Assembly: GCF_002261225.1 (NCBI RefSeq)
Contig: NZ_NEVM01000005.1
Coordinates: forward strand, 930,001-994,000
Source of the DNA: Bordetella genomosp. 10
GTDB lineage: Bacteria; Pseudomonadota; Gammaproteobacteria; Burkholderiales; Burkholderiaceae_B
DNA: 64,000 bases
Direction: 5' to 3'
The notes beneath the pieces were generated by a model, which did no database searches, was not told where the DNA came from, and saw only the letters and a list, made by a program, of their open reading frames with translations. A program made the position numbers and the translations under genes. Shown here piece after piece: positions 49,182 through 59,900 of this stretch (position 1 is the stretch's first letter; each line of letters begins with the position of its first letter).

Positions 49182-50170
49182 ATCGCCAAATCGCCGCCTA
49201 TGTCGTCCTGGCCGTCCTCCTGGCCCTGCTGCCTTTCCTGGGCGTCTATCCCATCTTCGCCATGAAGGTGATGTGCTACGCGCTGTTCGCCTGCGCGTTC
49301 AACCTGCTGCTGGGGTTCACCGGCCTGCTGTCCTTCGGCCACGCGGCCTTCCTGGGCACCGCCGCCTACGCCACCGGCTACGCGCTGAAGGCGTGGGGCC
49401 TGCCCACCGAGGCGGGGCTGATCTTCGGCGTCGCGGTCGCGGCGCTGCTGGGCCTGGTCGTGGGCGCCCTGGCCATCCGCCGCAGCGGCATCTACTTCGC
49501 CATGATCACGCTGGCGATGGCGCAGATGGTGTTCTTCTTCTTCCTCCAGGCCCACTTCACCGGCGGCGAGGATGGCCTGCAGAACGTGCCGCGCGGGCAC
49601 CTGTTCGGCTTCATCGACCTGAGCAAGGACATCAACCTGTACTACCTGGTGTTCGGCCTGTTCGTGATCGGCTTCGCCATCATCTGGCGCGCCATCAACT
49701 CGCCTTTCGGCCAGGTGCTCAAGGCCTTGCGGGAAAACGAGCCGCGCGCGATTTCCCTGGGCTACGACGTCGAGCGCTTCAAGCTGCTGGCCTTCGTGCT
49801 GTCGGCCGCCCTCGCCGGCCTGGCCGGGTCCGCCAAGACCCTGGTGTTCGTGTCGGCGACGCTGTCCGACGCCACCTGGCAGATGTCGGGGCTGGTGATC
49901 CTGATGACGCTGATCGGCGGCATGGGGACCTTCCTCGGACCGGTGATCGGCGCCTTCATCGTCGTGCTGCTGGAGAACAAGGTGGGCGATTTCGGCCAGG
50001 CCCTGGCCGACTGGACCGGCGTGGACTGGTTCAGCCAACTCGGCGAATCGGTCACCATCGTGATCGGCCTGATCTTCGTGATCTGCGTGATGGCTTTCCG
50101 CCGCGGCATCGCCGGCGAACTGCAGGCGCTGATGCAGAAGCGCCGCCCCGCGCGCACGCCGGCCGCCTAG
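49178..50170 (+). CDS. Liv-type ABC transporter permease (LivM-like)
   Basis: Second permease of the importer, 330 residues, with about nine to ten hydrophobic segments. It shows GLLSFGHAAFLGTAAYATGY (LivM-type) and the cytoplasmic loop LRENEPRAISLGYDVERFK with the FEFE-like EAA sequence. The start ATG overlaps the LivH stop. The operon G-F-K-H-M is complete here, with all five components expected for a working importer. Confidence 0.92.
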   Translation: MNRQIAAYVVLAVLLALLPFLGVYPIFAMKVMCYALFACAFNLLLGFTGLLSFGHAAFLGTAAYATGYALKAWGLPTEAGLIFGVAVAALLGLVVGALAIRRSGIYFAMITLAMAQMVFFFFLQAHFTGGEDGLQNVPRGHLFGFIDLSKDINLYYLVFGLFVIGFAIIWRAINSPFGQVLKALRENEPRAISLGYDVERFKLLAFVLSAALAGLAGSAKTLVFVSATLSDATWQMSGLVILMTLIGGMGTFLGPVIGAFIVVLLENKVGDFGQALADWTGVDWFSQLGESVTIVIGLIFVICVMAFRRGIAGELQALMQKRRPARTPAA

Positions 50171-50520
50171 GACGCAAGGCGCATGGATGGGGCGCCGGTT
50201 TCCGCCGGCGCGCCCGCGCGATGGCGTTTGTCACGAAGCCCGGCTACGATTAAAAGATTCCGCCCGGGCAAGCCACTTGCGGGCGTCGCGGCCATTTGGA
50301 CGCCGGCCGGCAGCGCTGCCGGCCACGTCCGCCCCGACGTTCGCGCCATCGGCAAAATTGGCGCAAAATAGGGTCTACGGAAGTCTTATATAAGACACAA
50401 GACCAGGGGCGATCCCCTGTCCGAAGCGCCGCCGGCGGGCCGTCGTCCCATCCAGATGACAAGCCCGCTGAAACGCCTGAAAATGGCAGCTTTTCGCGGA
50501 CAACAAACATGGAGTCCATC
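50171..50520 (+). promoter_or_regulatory. Intergenic region livM-acnA
   Basis: This 350-bp gap starts with two GC-rich inverted repeats (a GCGCCGG/CCGGCGC pair around 50190-50215 and a perfect 20-bp palindrome at 50305-50324) that may limit read-through from the Liv operon. The palindrome GTCTTATATAAGAC follows at 50383-50396. The acnA promoter should lie here; GGAG at six bases fixes the acnA start. No gene is apparent. Confidence 0.6.
50383..50396. promoter_or_regulatory. Palindromic putative operator upstream of acnA
   Basis: GTCTTATATAAGAC is a perfect 14-bp palindrome that is strikingly AT-rich for this genome, 124 bases before acnA. Its size and symmetry suit a dimeric helix-turn-helix regulator (for example a GntR-type repressor), possibly overlapping a -10 element. 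Identity of the regulator is inference. Confidence 0.55.
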
Positions 50521-53250
<2,730 letters not shown>

Positions 53251-53360
53251 GCCGAACGGCCGCCAGCGGAAACGCCGTCGGCGGGCGGAGCCGGGGGTCG
53301 GGCCGATAACCCGGGCCGAGAACCCGGGCCAACGACTCGTCCGACGAGCCAGTCTGGCAC

Positions 53361-53395
53361 AAAGGGCTGGGAGCTAAAGCTCCCAGCCCTTTTTC
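53361..53395 (+). terminator. Rho-independent terminator of acnA
   Basis: A 14-bp perfect stem (AAGGGCTGGGAGCT with its complement, 53362-53375 and 53378-53391) with a two-base spacer is followed by a T run. It is a very strong intrinsic terminator about 110 bases past the acnA stop. Confidence 0.93.
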
Positions 53396-53455
53396 ATGCT
53401 TGCCGATAGGGTACTTTTGCCGATACGAGCACTTGCCAGAAGGACGGGCCCCTCC

Positions 53456-53474
53456 TATTATTGATAATAATTCC
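53456..53474 (+). promoter_or_regulatory. Putative Fur box upstream of the AraC-type regulator
   Basis: TTATTGATAATAAT at 53458-53471 lies in an AT-rich patch and fits the GATAAT-type Fur consensus. It ends 23 bases before the AraC gene start. It shares 13 of 14 bases with the element before the FecI-type sigma gene. Confidence 0.8.
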
Positions 53475-53494
53475 TATTTACAGGTCTGCGCCCG

Positions 53495-54469
53495 ATGCCT
53501 TCGCCCTCCACTTCCTCCCGCGCCCCATGTTCGGAAGACCGGCTCGGCGCCATCGCGCGCGCCTGGGGCTATGGCGCCAGCGTCCAATTGCAGCGCCCCG
53601 CCGGCGCAACGCCAAAGGCGCCGGTATTGGCGCGGGGGACGATCGAGGCGCAGCAATTGGCCAGCGGCATCCGCCTTTGCCGCAGCGATCTGCGCGGCGC
53701 GTGCGACCAGGTCCGTACCGCCGATCTGCCACGCTCGCTGACCGCCTTCGTGATGCTCGACGGCGCGCAACTGCGCTGGCGGCATGGCGCCGCGGCCCGG
53801 CCGCGAGACGGCATGGCCCAGGCCGGCGTACTGGCGGTGCACGAACATGCCAATCTCATCGAAACGCAGCGGCGCGGCGAACGCAGCAGGACCTTCGTCG
53901 TGCAGGCCGTGCCCGATGAAATCCTCGACGACGTCCTGGCGGATCAATTGCAAGCCGCGTTGCGGCGCACGCAAGCCCTTCCCCTCGACGCCGGCCGCGG
54001 CTTCGGTTCGGCGTCCGCCGCGGCCCTGTCCATGGACGACGCGGGCGGTGCGATCTCGGCCTTGCTGCGCGAGAGCGCCGCGCTGGCCTTGCTGGCGCGG
54101 GCCTTCCAGCTAATCGAAGCCGGCGCGGGGCCCGGCGGCGAAACGCAGGCGGTTCATCCGCGCGACCGGCAACGCATGCTGCATGTGCGCGACCTGCTGA
54201 TGGCGCAACCCGAGGCCGCGCACACCCTCGGCGCGCTGGCGCGCGAAGCCGGCGTCAGCGTGACCACGCTGAAGCTGCGCTTTCCCCAGGTGATCGGTTG
54301 CAGCGTGTTCGAATTCCTGCGCGCCCGGCGACTGGATCGCGCGCGCCACGGCCTGCTCCATGAAGGCTGGAGCGTGAAGCAGGCCGCCTACTACGCGGGC
54401 TACCGGCACCCGACCAATTTCGCCACGGCTTTCCGGCGCAAGTTCGGCGCGGCGCCTTCGCAGGCTTGA
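53495..54469 (+). CDS. AraC-family transcriptional regulator (YbtA/PchR/AlcR-like)
   Basis: The 324-residue protein has a variable N-terminal sensing region. The C-terminal double helix-turn-helix covers about residues 225-320 (HTLGALAREAGVSVTTLKLRF and WSVKQAAYYAGYRHPTNFATAFRRKFG). The C-terminal GYRHPTNFATAFRRKFGAAPS end is typical of siderophore-responsive activators such as YbtA, PchR and AlcR. A Fur-like site precedes it and a TonB receptor gene follows, so it probably activates the receptor when the ferri-siderophore is present. The start is the ATG at 53495. Confidence 0.9.
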   Translation: MPSPSTSSRAPCSEDRLGAIARAWGYGASVQLQRPAGATPKAPVLARGTIEAQQLASGIRLCRSDLRGACDQVRTADLPRSLTAFVMLDGAQLRWRHGAAARPRDGMAQAGVLAVHEHANLIETQRRGERSRTFVVQAVPDEILDDVLADQLQAALRRTQALPLDAGRGFGSASAAALSMDDAGGAISALLRESAALALLARAFQLIEAGAGPGGETQAVHPRDRQRMLHVRDLLMAQPEAAHTLGALAREAGVSVTTLKLRFPQVIGCSVFEFLRARRLDRARHGLLHEGWSVKQAAYYAGYRHPTNFATAFRRKFGAAPSQA

Positions 54470-54483
54470 CCCCGCCCCGGCCG

Positions 54484-54513
54484 CGCGCATAGGGGTCCCG
54501 GCTTCGCGCATAG
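54484..54513 (+). promoter_or_regulatory. Direct 9-mer repeats with 21-bp period (putative AraC-regulator site)
   Basis: CGCGCATAG occurs at 54484-54492 and again at 54505-54513, exactly 21 bp (two helical turns) apart, in the gap between the AraC gene and the receptor gene. AraC-family activators typically bind two directly repeated half-sites with this spacing upstream of the -35 element. Confidence 0.65.
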
Positions 54514-54529
54514 CCGCTAAACAACACTC

Positions 54530-54542
54530 GTTCTCATCTTGA
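54530..54542 (+). promoter_or_regulatory. Shared 13-mer upstream of the second TonB receptor
   Basis: GTTCTCATCTTGA lies 66 bases before the receptor start, 16 bases after the direct repeats. It matches the 13-mer at 42548-42560 in 12 positions and is Fur-half-site-like. Confidence 0.5.
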
Positions 54543-54607
54543 AATCAGAATAGCGCTGCGGCCGGCGCGCATGGGCGCGCCGCAACCGCGGTCCTGCCGA
54601 GATTACG

Positions 54608-56842
54608 ATGAGTCACTCTTTCACCTTGCCGTGCGCGCCGCGCGCGGCGCTGCGCCCCGTCATTCTGCATGCCGCGCTCATCGCGGCGCTGGCGGCCTGC
54701 GCCGCGCAAGTGCGCGCGCAGGAGGCCACGGCCGCATCCAGCACGACCGCCGCGGCACGGGACGGCGCGACGGGCACCGAGCTGCCGACGGTTTACGTGA
54801 CCTCGCGCAAACGGCTGGAGTCCGCGAAGGATGTGCCGGTGGCCGTCAGCGCCCTGGAAGGCTTCGAACTGCGGGACCTGCGCATCGGCACGGCCGAAGA
54901 CATGCTGCGCATGACGCCCAACGTGGGCTTCAGCTCGCTGGGGGATGGCCGTTCCACCTACATGGCGATCCGGGGCATCGGCCCCATGGCGCAGCCCTTG
55001 GGCAATGACGATACCTCCATCGTCGTCTATGTCGACGGCGTGCCGCAGCCCCTGTTCGCAGCCGACCAAAGCCTGCTCGACGCGGATCGCGTCGAAGTGC
55101 TGCGGGGCCCGCAGGGCACCTTGTTCGGGCGCAATGCCCAGGGCGGCGCCATCAACATCATCACCCGCCAGCCGGGCGACACCGTCGAGATGGAAGGCGG
55201 CGCCGAAGTGGGCAGCAGCGATTACCGGCGCGGCTGGGCGACGATATCCGGGCCGCTCAAGGAAGACAAGCTGGCCGGCCGCCTGGCGTTCTCGTACACG
55301 GCGCGCGACGGCGACGTCCGCAACCTGGTGGGCCGCGACGTCGGCGATGCCGCCAGTCCGGCGCTGCGTGGCTCCCTGGTCGCCACGCCCGACGCCGACA
55401 CCAAGCTGACGCTGAGCATCTACGGCCAGGAAGACCACAACGTGCCGGCCAACTTCGTGCTCAAGCACACGGATGGTTTCCCGGAGGTGGCGCTCGATCC
55501 CAAGGGGCACACCGACCGCAAGATCGGCGCCATCGCGTTCACCGCGGAGCGCCGGTTCGCCAAGGTCGTGGCCACGTCCGTCACCGCGCTCAATCACTAC
55601 GACTACGACTCCCTGAGCAACAACTCGGAGGCGCTGACCTTCTCCAAGGTATTCGGCATGCCGGCGTCGGCCTTCCTGCCGGCCACGGACTTCAGCACGT
55701 ACAACGAGAACCAGAATACGTTCCACCAGGAATTCCGCCTCGCCAGCCTGCCGCAGGCGCGCACATCATGGGTGGCCGGCCTGAATTACTACCAGGACAA
55801 TTACCACCTGCGCTCCTACTACCAGTCGCCCTTCTTCGCCGCCACCAACGGCTGGCGCGACAACCGCTACACCACGCACAGCTATGCCGCCTTCGGCGAA
55901 GTCACGACGCCGATCAGCCGCGACGATCGCTGGAAGCTCACGGGCGGCCTGCGCTACACCCGCGAAAACAAGACCTATTCGGCCGACTACCGCAACAACG
56001 GCTTCCCCGGCAACGTCGACGCGCACGACCAGAGCGGGCGCCTGGGCTACAACCTGGTGACGGGCCGCGTCTCCCTGGGCTATGACGTCACGCCCGATTC
56101 GAATGTCTACCTCAGCGCCGCGCACGGCGCCAAGAGCGGCGGCTTCCCCAACTTCACGAACAATACCGTCAGCGGCCTGAACGACGAACCCTATGCCGCG
56201 TCGCGCTCCTGGAGCTTCGAACTGGGTAGCAAGAACCAGTTGCTGGACGACCGCCTGAGCCTGAACGCGGCCGTGTTCCTGAACTCGGTCAAGAACGAGA
56301 ACCTGACGGCGCTGGACTCCAGCTCCTTCACCTTCGTCCCCAAGTCCATCGACACGCGCAGCTACGGCGCGGAGATCGAGGCGCGCTACCGCGCCGCGCG
56401 CGGCCTGGATATCTGGGGCAGCTTCGGCTACACCCACGCCACCCTGCGCAATGTCTCGGACGAAGTCGCCAGCTTCTCCGGGGCCGCCAGCGGCAATCGC
56501 GTGCCCAGCGTGCCGCGCTTCAATGCCGCGCTGACCGTACAGTATCGCGCGCCCGCGGCCAGCATCGGCATTCCCCGCGCCTCCGACGCTTACGTGGCGG
56601 CGCAATACCAATACATAGGCTCGCGCGAAGCGGACGTGGGCAGCCACTTCAAGCTGGACAGCTACGCCATCGTCAACGCCAAGATCGGGGTGGCTTTCGG
56701 CAACGCGGACGTGTACGTGTTCGGCCAGAACCTGACCGATGAACACCCCCAGTACATCGGCCTGTACTACGGTCCCGGCGCGGAGGCCGTCACGGTGGGC
56801 AATGGCCGCGTCGTCGGCCTGGGCATGACGGTGCGGTACTGA
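54608..56842 (+). CDS. TonB-dependent receptor (FyuA-like ferric siderophore receptor)
   Basis: Outer-membrane ferri-siderophore transporter. The 744-residue precursor has a signal peptide to about residue 38, and no STN domain. The TonB-box-like LPTVYVT is near residue 60. The plug domain (about 70-190) has VVYVDGVPQPLF and VEVLRGPQGTLFGRNAQGGAINIITRQP, and the barrel ends in GLGMTVRY. The plug motif order resembles FyuA, the yersiniabactin/pesticin receptor. Neighbours are AraC upstream and MFS plus two ABC genes downstream, matching Ybt-type uptake. It could also take another phenolate siderophore. Confidence 0.9.
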   Translation: MSHSFTLPCAPRAALRPVILHAALIAALAACAAQVRAQEATAASSTTAAARDGATGTELPTVYVTSRKRLESAKDVPVAVSALEGFELRDLRIGTAEDMLRMTPNVGFSSLGDGRSTYMAIRGIGPMAQPLGNDDTSIVVYVDGVPQPLFAADQSLLDADRVEVLRGPQGTLFGRNAQGGAINIITRQPGDTVEMEGGAEVGSSDYRRGWATISGPLKEDKLAGRLAFSYTARDGDVRNLVGRDVGDAASPALRGSLVATPDADTKLTLSIYGQEDHNVPANFVLKHTDGFPEVALDPKGHTDRKIGAIAFTAERRFAKVVATSVTALNHYDYDSLSNNSEALTFSKVFGMPASAFLPATDFSTYNENQNTFHQEFRLASLPQARTSWVAGLNYYQDNYHLRSYYQSPFFAATNGWRDNRYTTHSYAAFGEVTTPISRDDRWKLTGGLRYTRENKTYSADYRNNGFPGNVDAHDQSGRLGYNLVTGRVSLGYDVTPDSNVYLSAAHGAKSGGFPNFTNNTVSGLNDEPYAASRSWSFELGSKNQLLDDRLSLNAAVFLNSVKNENLTALDSSSFTFVPKSIDTRSYGAEIEARYRAARGLDIWGSFGYTHATLRNVSDEVASFSGAASGNRVPSVPRFNAALTVQYRAPAASIGIPRASDAYVAAQYQYIGSREADVGSHFKLDSYAIVNAKIGVAFGNADVYVFGQNLTDEHPQYIGLYYGPGAEAVTVGNGRVVGLGMTVRY

Positions 56843-56846
56843 TCCC

Positions 56847-58031
56847 ATGCGCTATGCCGTCCTGGCGCTGCTCTCCGGGCAGCAATACCTGGCCGTTTCC
56901 TTCCTCTACGCGGCGGTGCCCGCGTGGCTGCGCGCCAACGGCGCGTCCCTGGCCGTCATCGGCTGGTTCGGCGTGGTGTTCGCGGCGTTCACCCTGAACG
57001 TCCTGTGGGCGCCGCTGGTCGACCGTCGCCAGTTGCTGCGCCTCGGCCTGCGTCGCGGCTGGATCCTGTGCATGCAACTGGCGGCGTCCCTGGCGCTCGC
57101 CGCCATGGCGGCCTTGTCCCCGCGCGATCACGTCCTGGCATTGCTGGGATGCAGCATCCTGCTTGCCGCCGTGGCGGCAACGCAGCGCATCGCCACCCTG
57201 GGTTATGCGACCGAGACGCTGGCCCCCTCCGAGCGCGGCTACGGCGCCGCGGCCATGGGCTGGGGCATGTCCCTGGGCAACGCGGTCGGCGGCCTGGCGG
57301 GACTGCTGTCGCTCCAGGCCCATGGCTGGCCGGCCACCTTGTATTCGGCCGCGCTCCTCATGGCCGTGCTCGCGGCCTCCGTGTTCCTGATGAAAGAACC
57401 CGCCCGGATGGCGGTCCCCGCGGCCGGATTGCCGGCGATGCTGCGCGCGACCATGCGCCGCCCCGGCCTATGGCGCGCCGTGGCGCTGACCTGTCCGGCC
57501 AGCTTCGGCGTCGCCATCGCTTTCTCCATGGCGGCGCCGTGGCTCGTGGACCTGGGCTTCGAACTGGGCCAGGCCGGCCTGGCGATGGCGCTGGCCACGC
57601 TCATCGCATTCAGCACCGTCGGTCCCTTGTGGGGCTGGACCATGCGCCGCGTCGAGCAGCGCCGCGCCGTCCTGCTCGGCGCCTTGATGCTCGCTCCCGC
57701 CCTGCTGGCGCTGGCCCTGCTCCACGCGCAGCTTCCTCCGCGCGCCTTCGGCCTGTGCGCGGTCCTCGCGGTGTTCTGCGCCCTGGCCGTGCAAAGCGTC
57801 TCCTTCAACGCCTACTTCTACAGCCTGGCGCGGCCGGGAGAGGCGGCCACCGACGTGACCCTGCTGACGGCCGTCATGTCGCTGGCCGCCATGGCCGGAT
57901 TCGCGACCAGCGGTTACGTCGCGCAGGCCTGGGGCTATACCAGCACGCTGCTCTGCGCGGCGCTGGGCTACGCGTGCACGGCGCTGCTGGCGCGCGCGCC
58001 GCGGCGTGGCGCATCGACGGGAGCGGCGTGA
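56847..58031 (+). CDS. MFS permease (RhtX/FptX/YbtX-like)
   Basis: The 394-residue protein has about 12 membrane helices and the AmpG/RhtX/FptX-type N-terminus (LSGQQYLAVSFLYAAVPAWLR). Relatives RhtX and FptX import rhizobactin and pyochelin siderophores across the inner membrane; YbtX sits in the same place in the Yersinia cluster. It begins four bases after the receptor stop, and its stop directly abuts the next start, so it belongs to the operon. Confidence 0.88.
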   Translation: MRYAVLALLSGQQYLAVSFLYAAVPAWLRANGASLAVIGWFGVVFAAFTLNVLWAPLVDRRQLLRLGLRRGWILCMQLAASLALAAMAALSPRDHVLALLGCSILLAAVAATQRIATLGYATETLAPSERGYGAAAMGWGMSLGNAVGGLAGLLSLQAHGWPATLYSAALLMAVLAASVFLMKEPARMAVPAAGLPAMLRATMRRPGLWRAVALTCPASFGVAIAFSMAAPWLVDLGFELGQAGLAMALATLIAFSTVGPLWGWTMRRVEQRRAVLLGALMLAPALLALALLHAQLPPRAFGLCAVLAVFCALAVQSVSFNAYFYSLARPGEAATDVTLLTAVMSLAAMAGFATSGYVAQAWGYTSTLLCAALGYACTALLARAPRRGASTGAA

Positions 58032-59900
58032 ATGGCCTTCATCCTGGAACTCCTGCGGGGCGAACGCCGGCTGCTGGCCTTGGCCAGCGTGCTCGCCACC
58101 GGCGCGGCGCTGCTGGAGCTGATGCCCTACTGGCTGATCTACCGGATGGCGCGGGCGCTGCTGGCGCCGGGCGGCACGGAAAACGCGGCGATCCTGCACC
58201 TGGCGCTGGCGATGCTCGCGGCCAGCATCCTGCGCCTGCTGGTCTTCGGCGCGGCCAACATCGCGTCGCATCGCGCGGCCTTCCGGTTGCAACGCAACCT
58301 GCGCGCGCGCCTCCTGCGCCATCTGGACAGCGTCCCGCTGCACGCGCTGCAGGCCCGGACCGGCGCGCTGAAGAAGACCTTGATCGACGACGTGAACGGA
58401 CTGGAGCACGCAATCGGCCACACCCTGCCGGACATCGTCGCGGGCCTGGCGCTCCCCCTGATCGCGGCCGCCCTGCTGGCCTCGGTCAGCGTGCCCATGA
58501 CCCTGCTCTCGCTCGCCCTGCTGCCGCTCGCGGCCTGGGCCCACGCGCGCAGTTTCCGCGGGCTCGACCAGTTGCTCGCGCGTTGGCACGCCGCCGACAC
58601 CCAGGCCAACACGGCCTTGCTGGAATACCTGCGCGGATTGCCGACCCTCAAGGCCCATGGGCGCATCGCCAGCACGCTCCATGGCTTGCGCGATTCGGTG
58701 CATGCGCTGGCCGCGCTGGCGGAGTCCGTCACGCGCCGCACCGCGCTGCCCTACGCCACGTTCTTCGTGGCGCTGTCCACCAATCTGCTGGTCGTGCTGC
58801 CGGCCGGCCTGGCCTTCCATGCGTCGGGCAGGCTGGATCTGCCCACCTTGCTGCTGTTCGTCAGCCTGGGCGCCGGCCTGACCGCGCCGCTGCTTCGGGT
58901 CCTCAGCGCCTTCGGCGCGTTGCAGCGCCAATTGGGCGGCGCCGCGCGCATCGCCGATTGCCTCGCGCTGCCCGGCATGACGCCGGACGGCGCGCGGGCC
59001 GCCGCGTCAGCCACCGCGGCAGCCGACATGCCGGTCACTACGCTGGCCGCCGCGCCGGGCTCCGACGCGGCCGCCGCGCCACAACCGTGGCGCATCGAGA
59101 TGCGCGGCGTGCGCGTGCTTGCGCCGCCCCTGGCCGATGCGGTCCACGGCCGGACGCAAGGCGGCGCACTCCTCGATGACGTCACCTTGACGTTCGCCGC
59201 CGGCGAGACGACGGCGATCGTCGGCCCAAGCGGCGCCGGCAAGAGCACCTTGCTGGGCCTGCTGACAGGCACGCACGAGGCCGCCGCGGGCACGATCCAT
59301 ATCGGCGCCAGGGACTTGCGGGCGATCGCACCGCGCGAACGGCAAGCCATGGTCGCCGCGGCCTTCCAGGACAGCGTATTGATGCGCGGCAGCTTGCGCG
59401 AGAACCTGCTGATGGCGCGCCCCGGCGCGGACGCCGGGCAGATCGCCCGGGTGCTGCGCGCCGCCGGCCTCGACGAGGTCTGTGCGCGGCTGCCCGCGGG
59501 CCTGGACACCCGGCTGTCGGACCACGGGGCATCCTTGTCCGGCGGCGAGCGCCAGCGCGTCGCCATCGCGCGGGCCCTGCTCAAGGATGCGCCCATCCTG
59601 GTGCTGGACGAAGCCACGGCCGCGCTGGACGCCGACAGCGCGCATGCCGTCCGGCAGGGCCTGGACCAGCTCACTCGCGGCCGCACCGTCCTGATGGCGA
59701 CCCATGATCTGGGCCAGGCCAGCCGCGCCGACCGGATCGTCGTGCTGGAGCAAGGCCGCGTCGCCGGCGCCGGCAAGCATGCGGACCTGCTGCGAACCTG
59801 CCCCTTGTACGAAACCCTGTGGACCTGCCACCGGAACAGCACGAACTGGACCCTGGGCGGCCACGGCGCGGCCCGCGCGGCGCACGGAGACCCGTCATGA
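58032..59900 (+). CDS. ABC transporter, fused TMD-NBD half-transporter (YbtP-like)
   Basis: The 622-residue protein has an N-terminal six-helix type IV (exporter-fold) transmembrane domain (about residues 15-310). An Ala-rich linker follows (about 316-354), then an ATPase domain with Walker A GPSGAGKSTL (about 397), signature LSGGERQR (about 501), Walker B ILVLDEATAALD and H-loop MATHDL. In Yersinia, YbtP-YbtQ have this fold but import the siderophore. It starts immediately after the MFS stop; its stop overlaps the next gene. Alternative: a drug-exporter-like heterodimer or CydDC-type pair, less likely in this context. Confidence 0.87.
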   Translation: MAFILELLRGERRLLALASVLATGAALLELMPYWLIYRMARALLAPGGTENAAILHLALAMLAASILRLLVFGAANIASHRAAFRLQRNLRARLLRHLDSVPLHALQARTGALKKTLIDDVNGLEHAIGHTLPDIVAGLALPLIAAALLASVSVPMTLLSLALLPLAAWAHARSFRGLDQLLARWHAADTQANTALLEYLRGLPTLKAHGRIASTLHGLRDSVHALAALAESVTRRTALPYATFFVALSTNLLVVLPAGLAFHASGRLDLPTLLLFVSLGAGLTAPLLRVLSAFGALQRQLGGAARIADCLALPGMTPDGARAAASATAAADMPVTTLAAAPGSDAAAAPQPWRIEMRGVRVLAPPLADAVHGRTQGGALLDDVTLTFAAGETTAIVGPSGAGKSTLLGLLTGTHEAAAGTIHIGARDLRAIAPRERQAMVAAAFQDSVLMRGSLRENLLMARPGADAGQIARVLRAAGLDEVCARLPAGLDTRLSDHGASLSGGERQRVAIARALLKDAPILVLDEATAALDADSAHAVRQGLDQLTRGRTVLMATHDLGQASRADRIVVLEQGRVAGAGKHADLLRTCPLYETLWTCHRNSTNWTLGGHGAARAAHGDPS

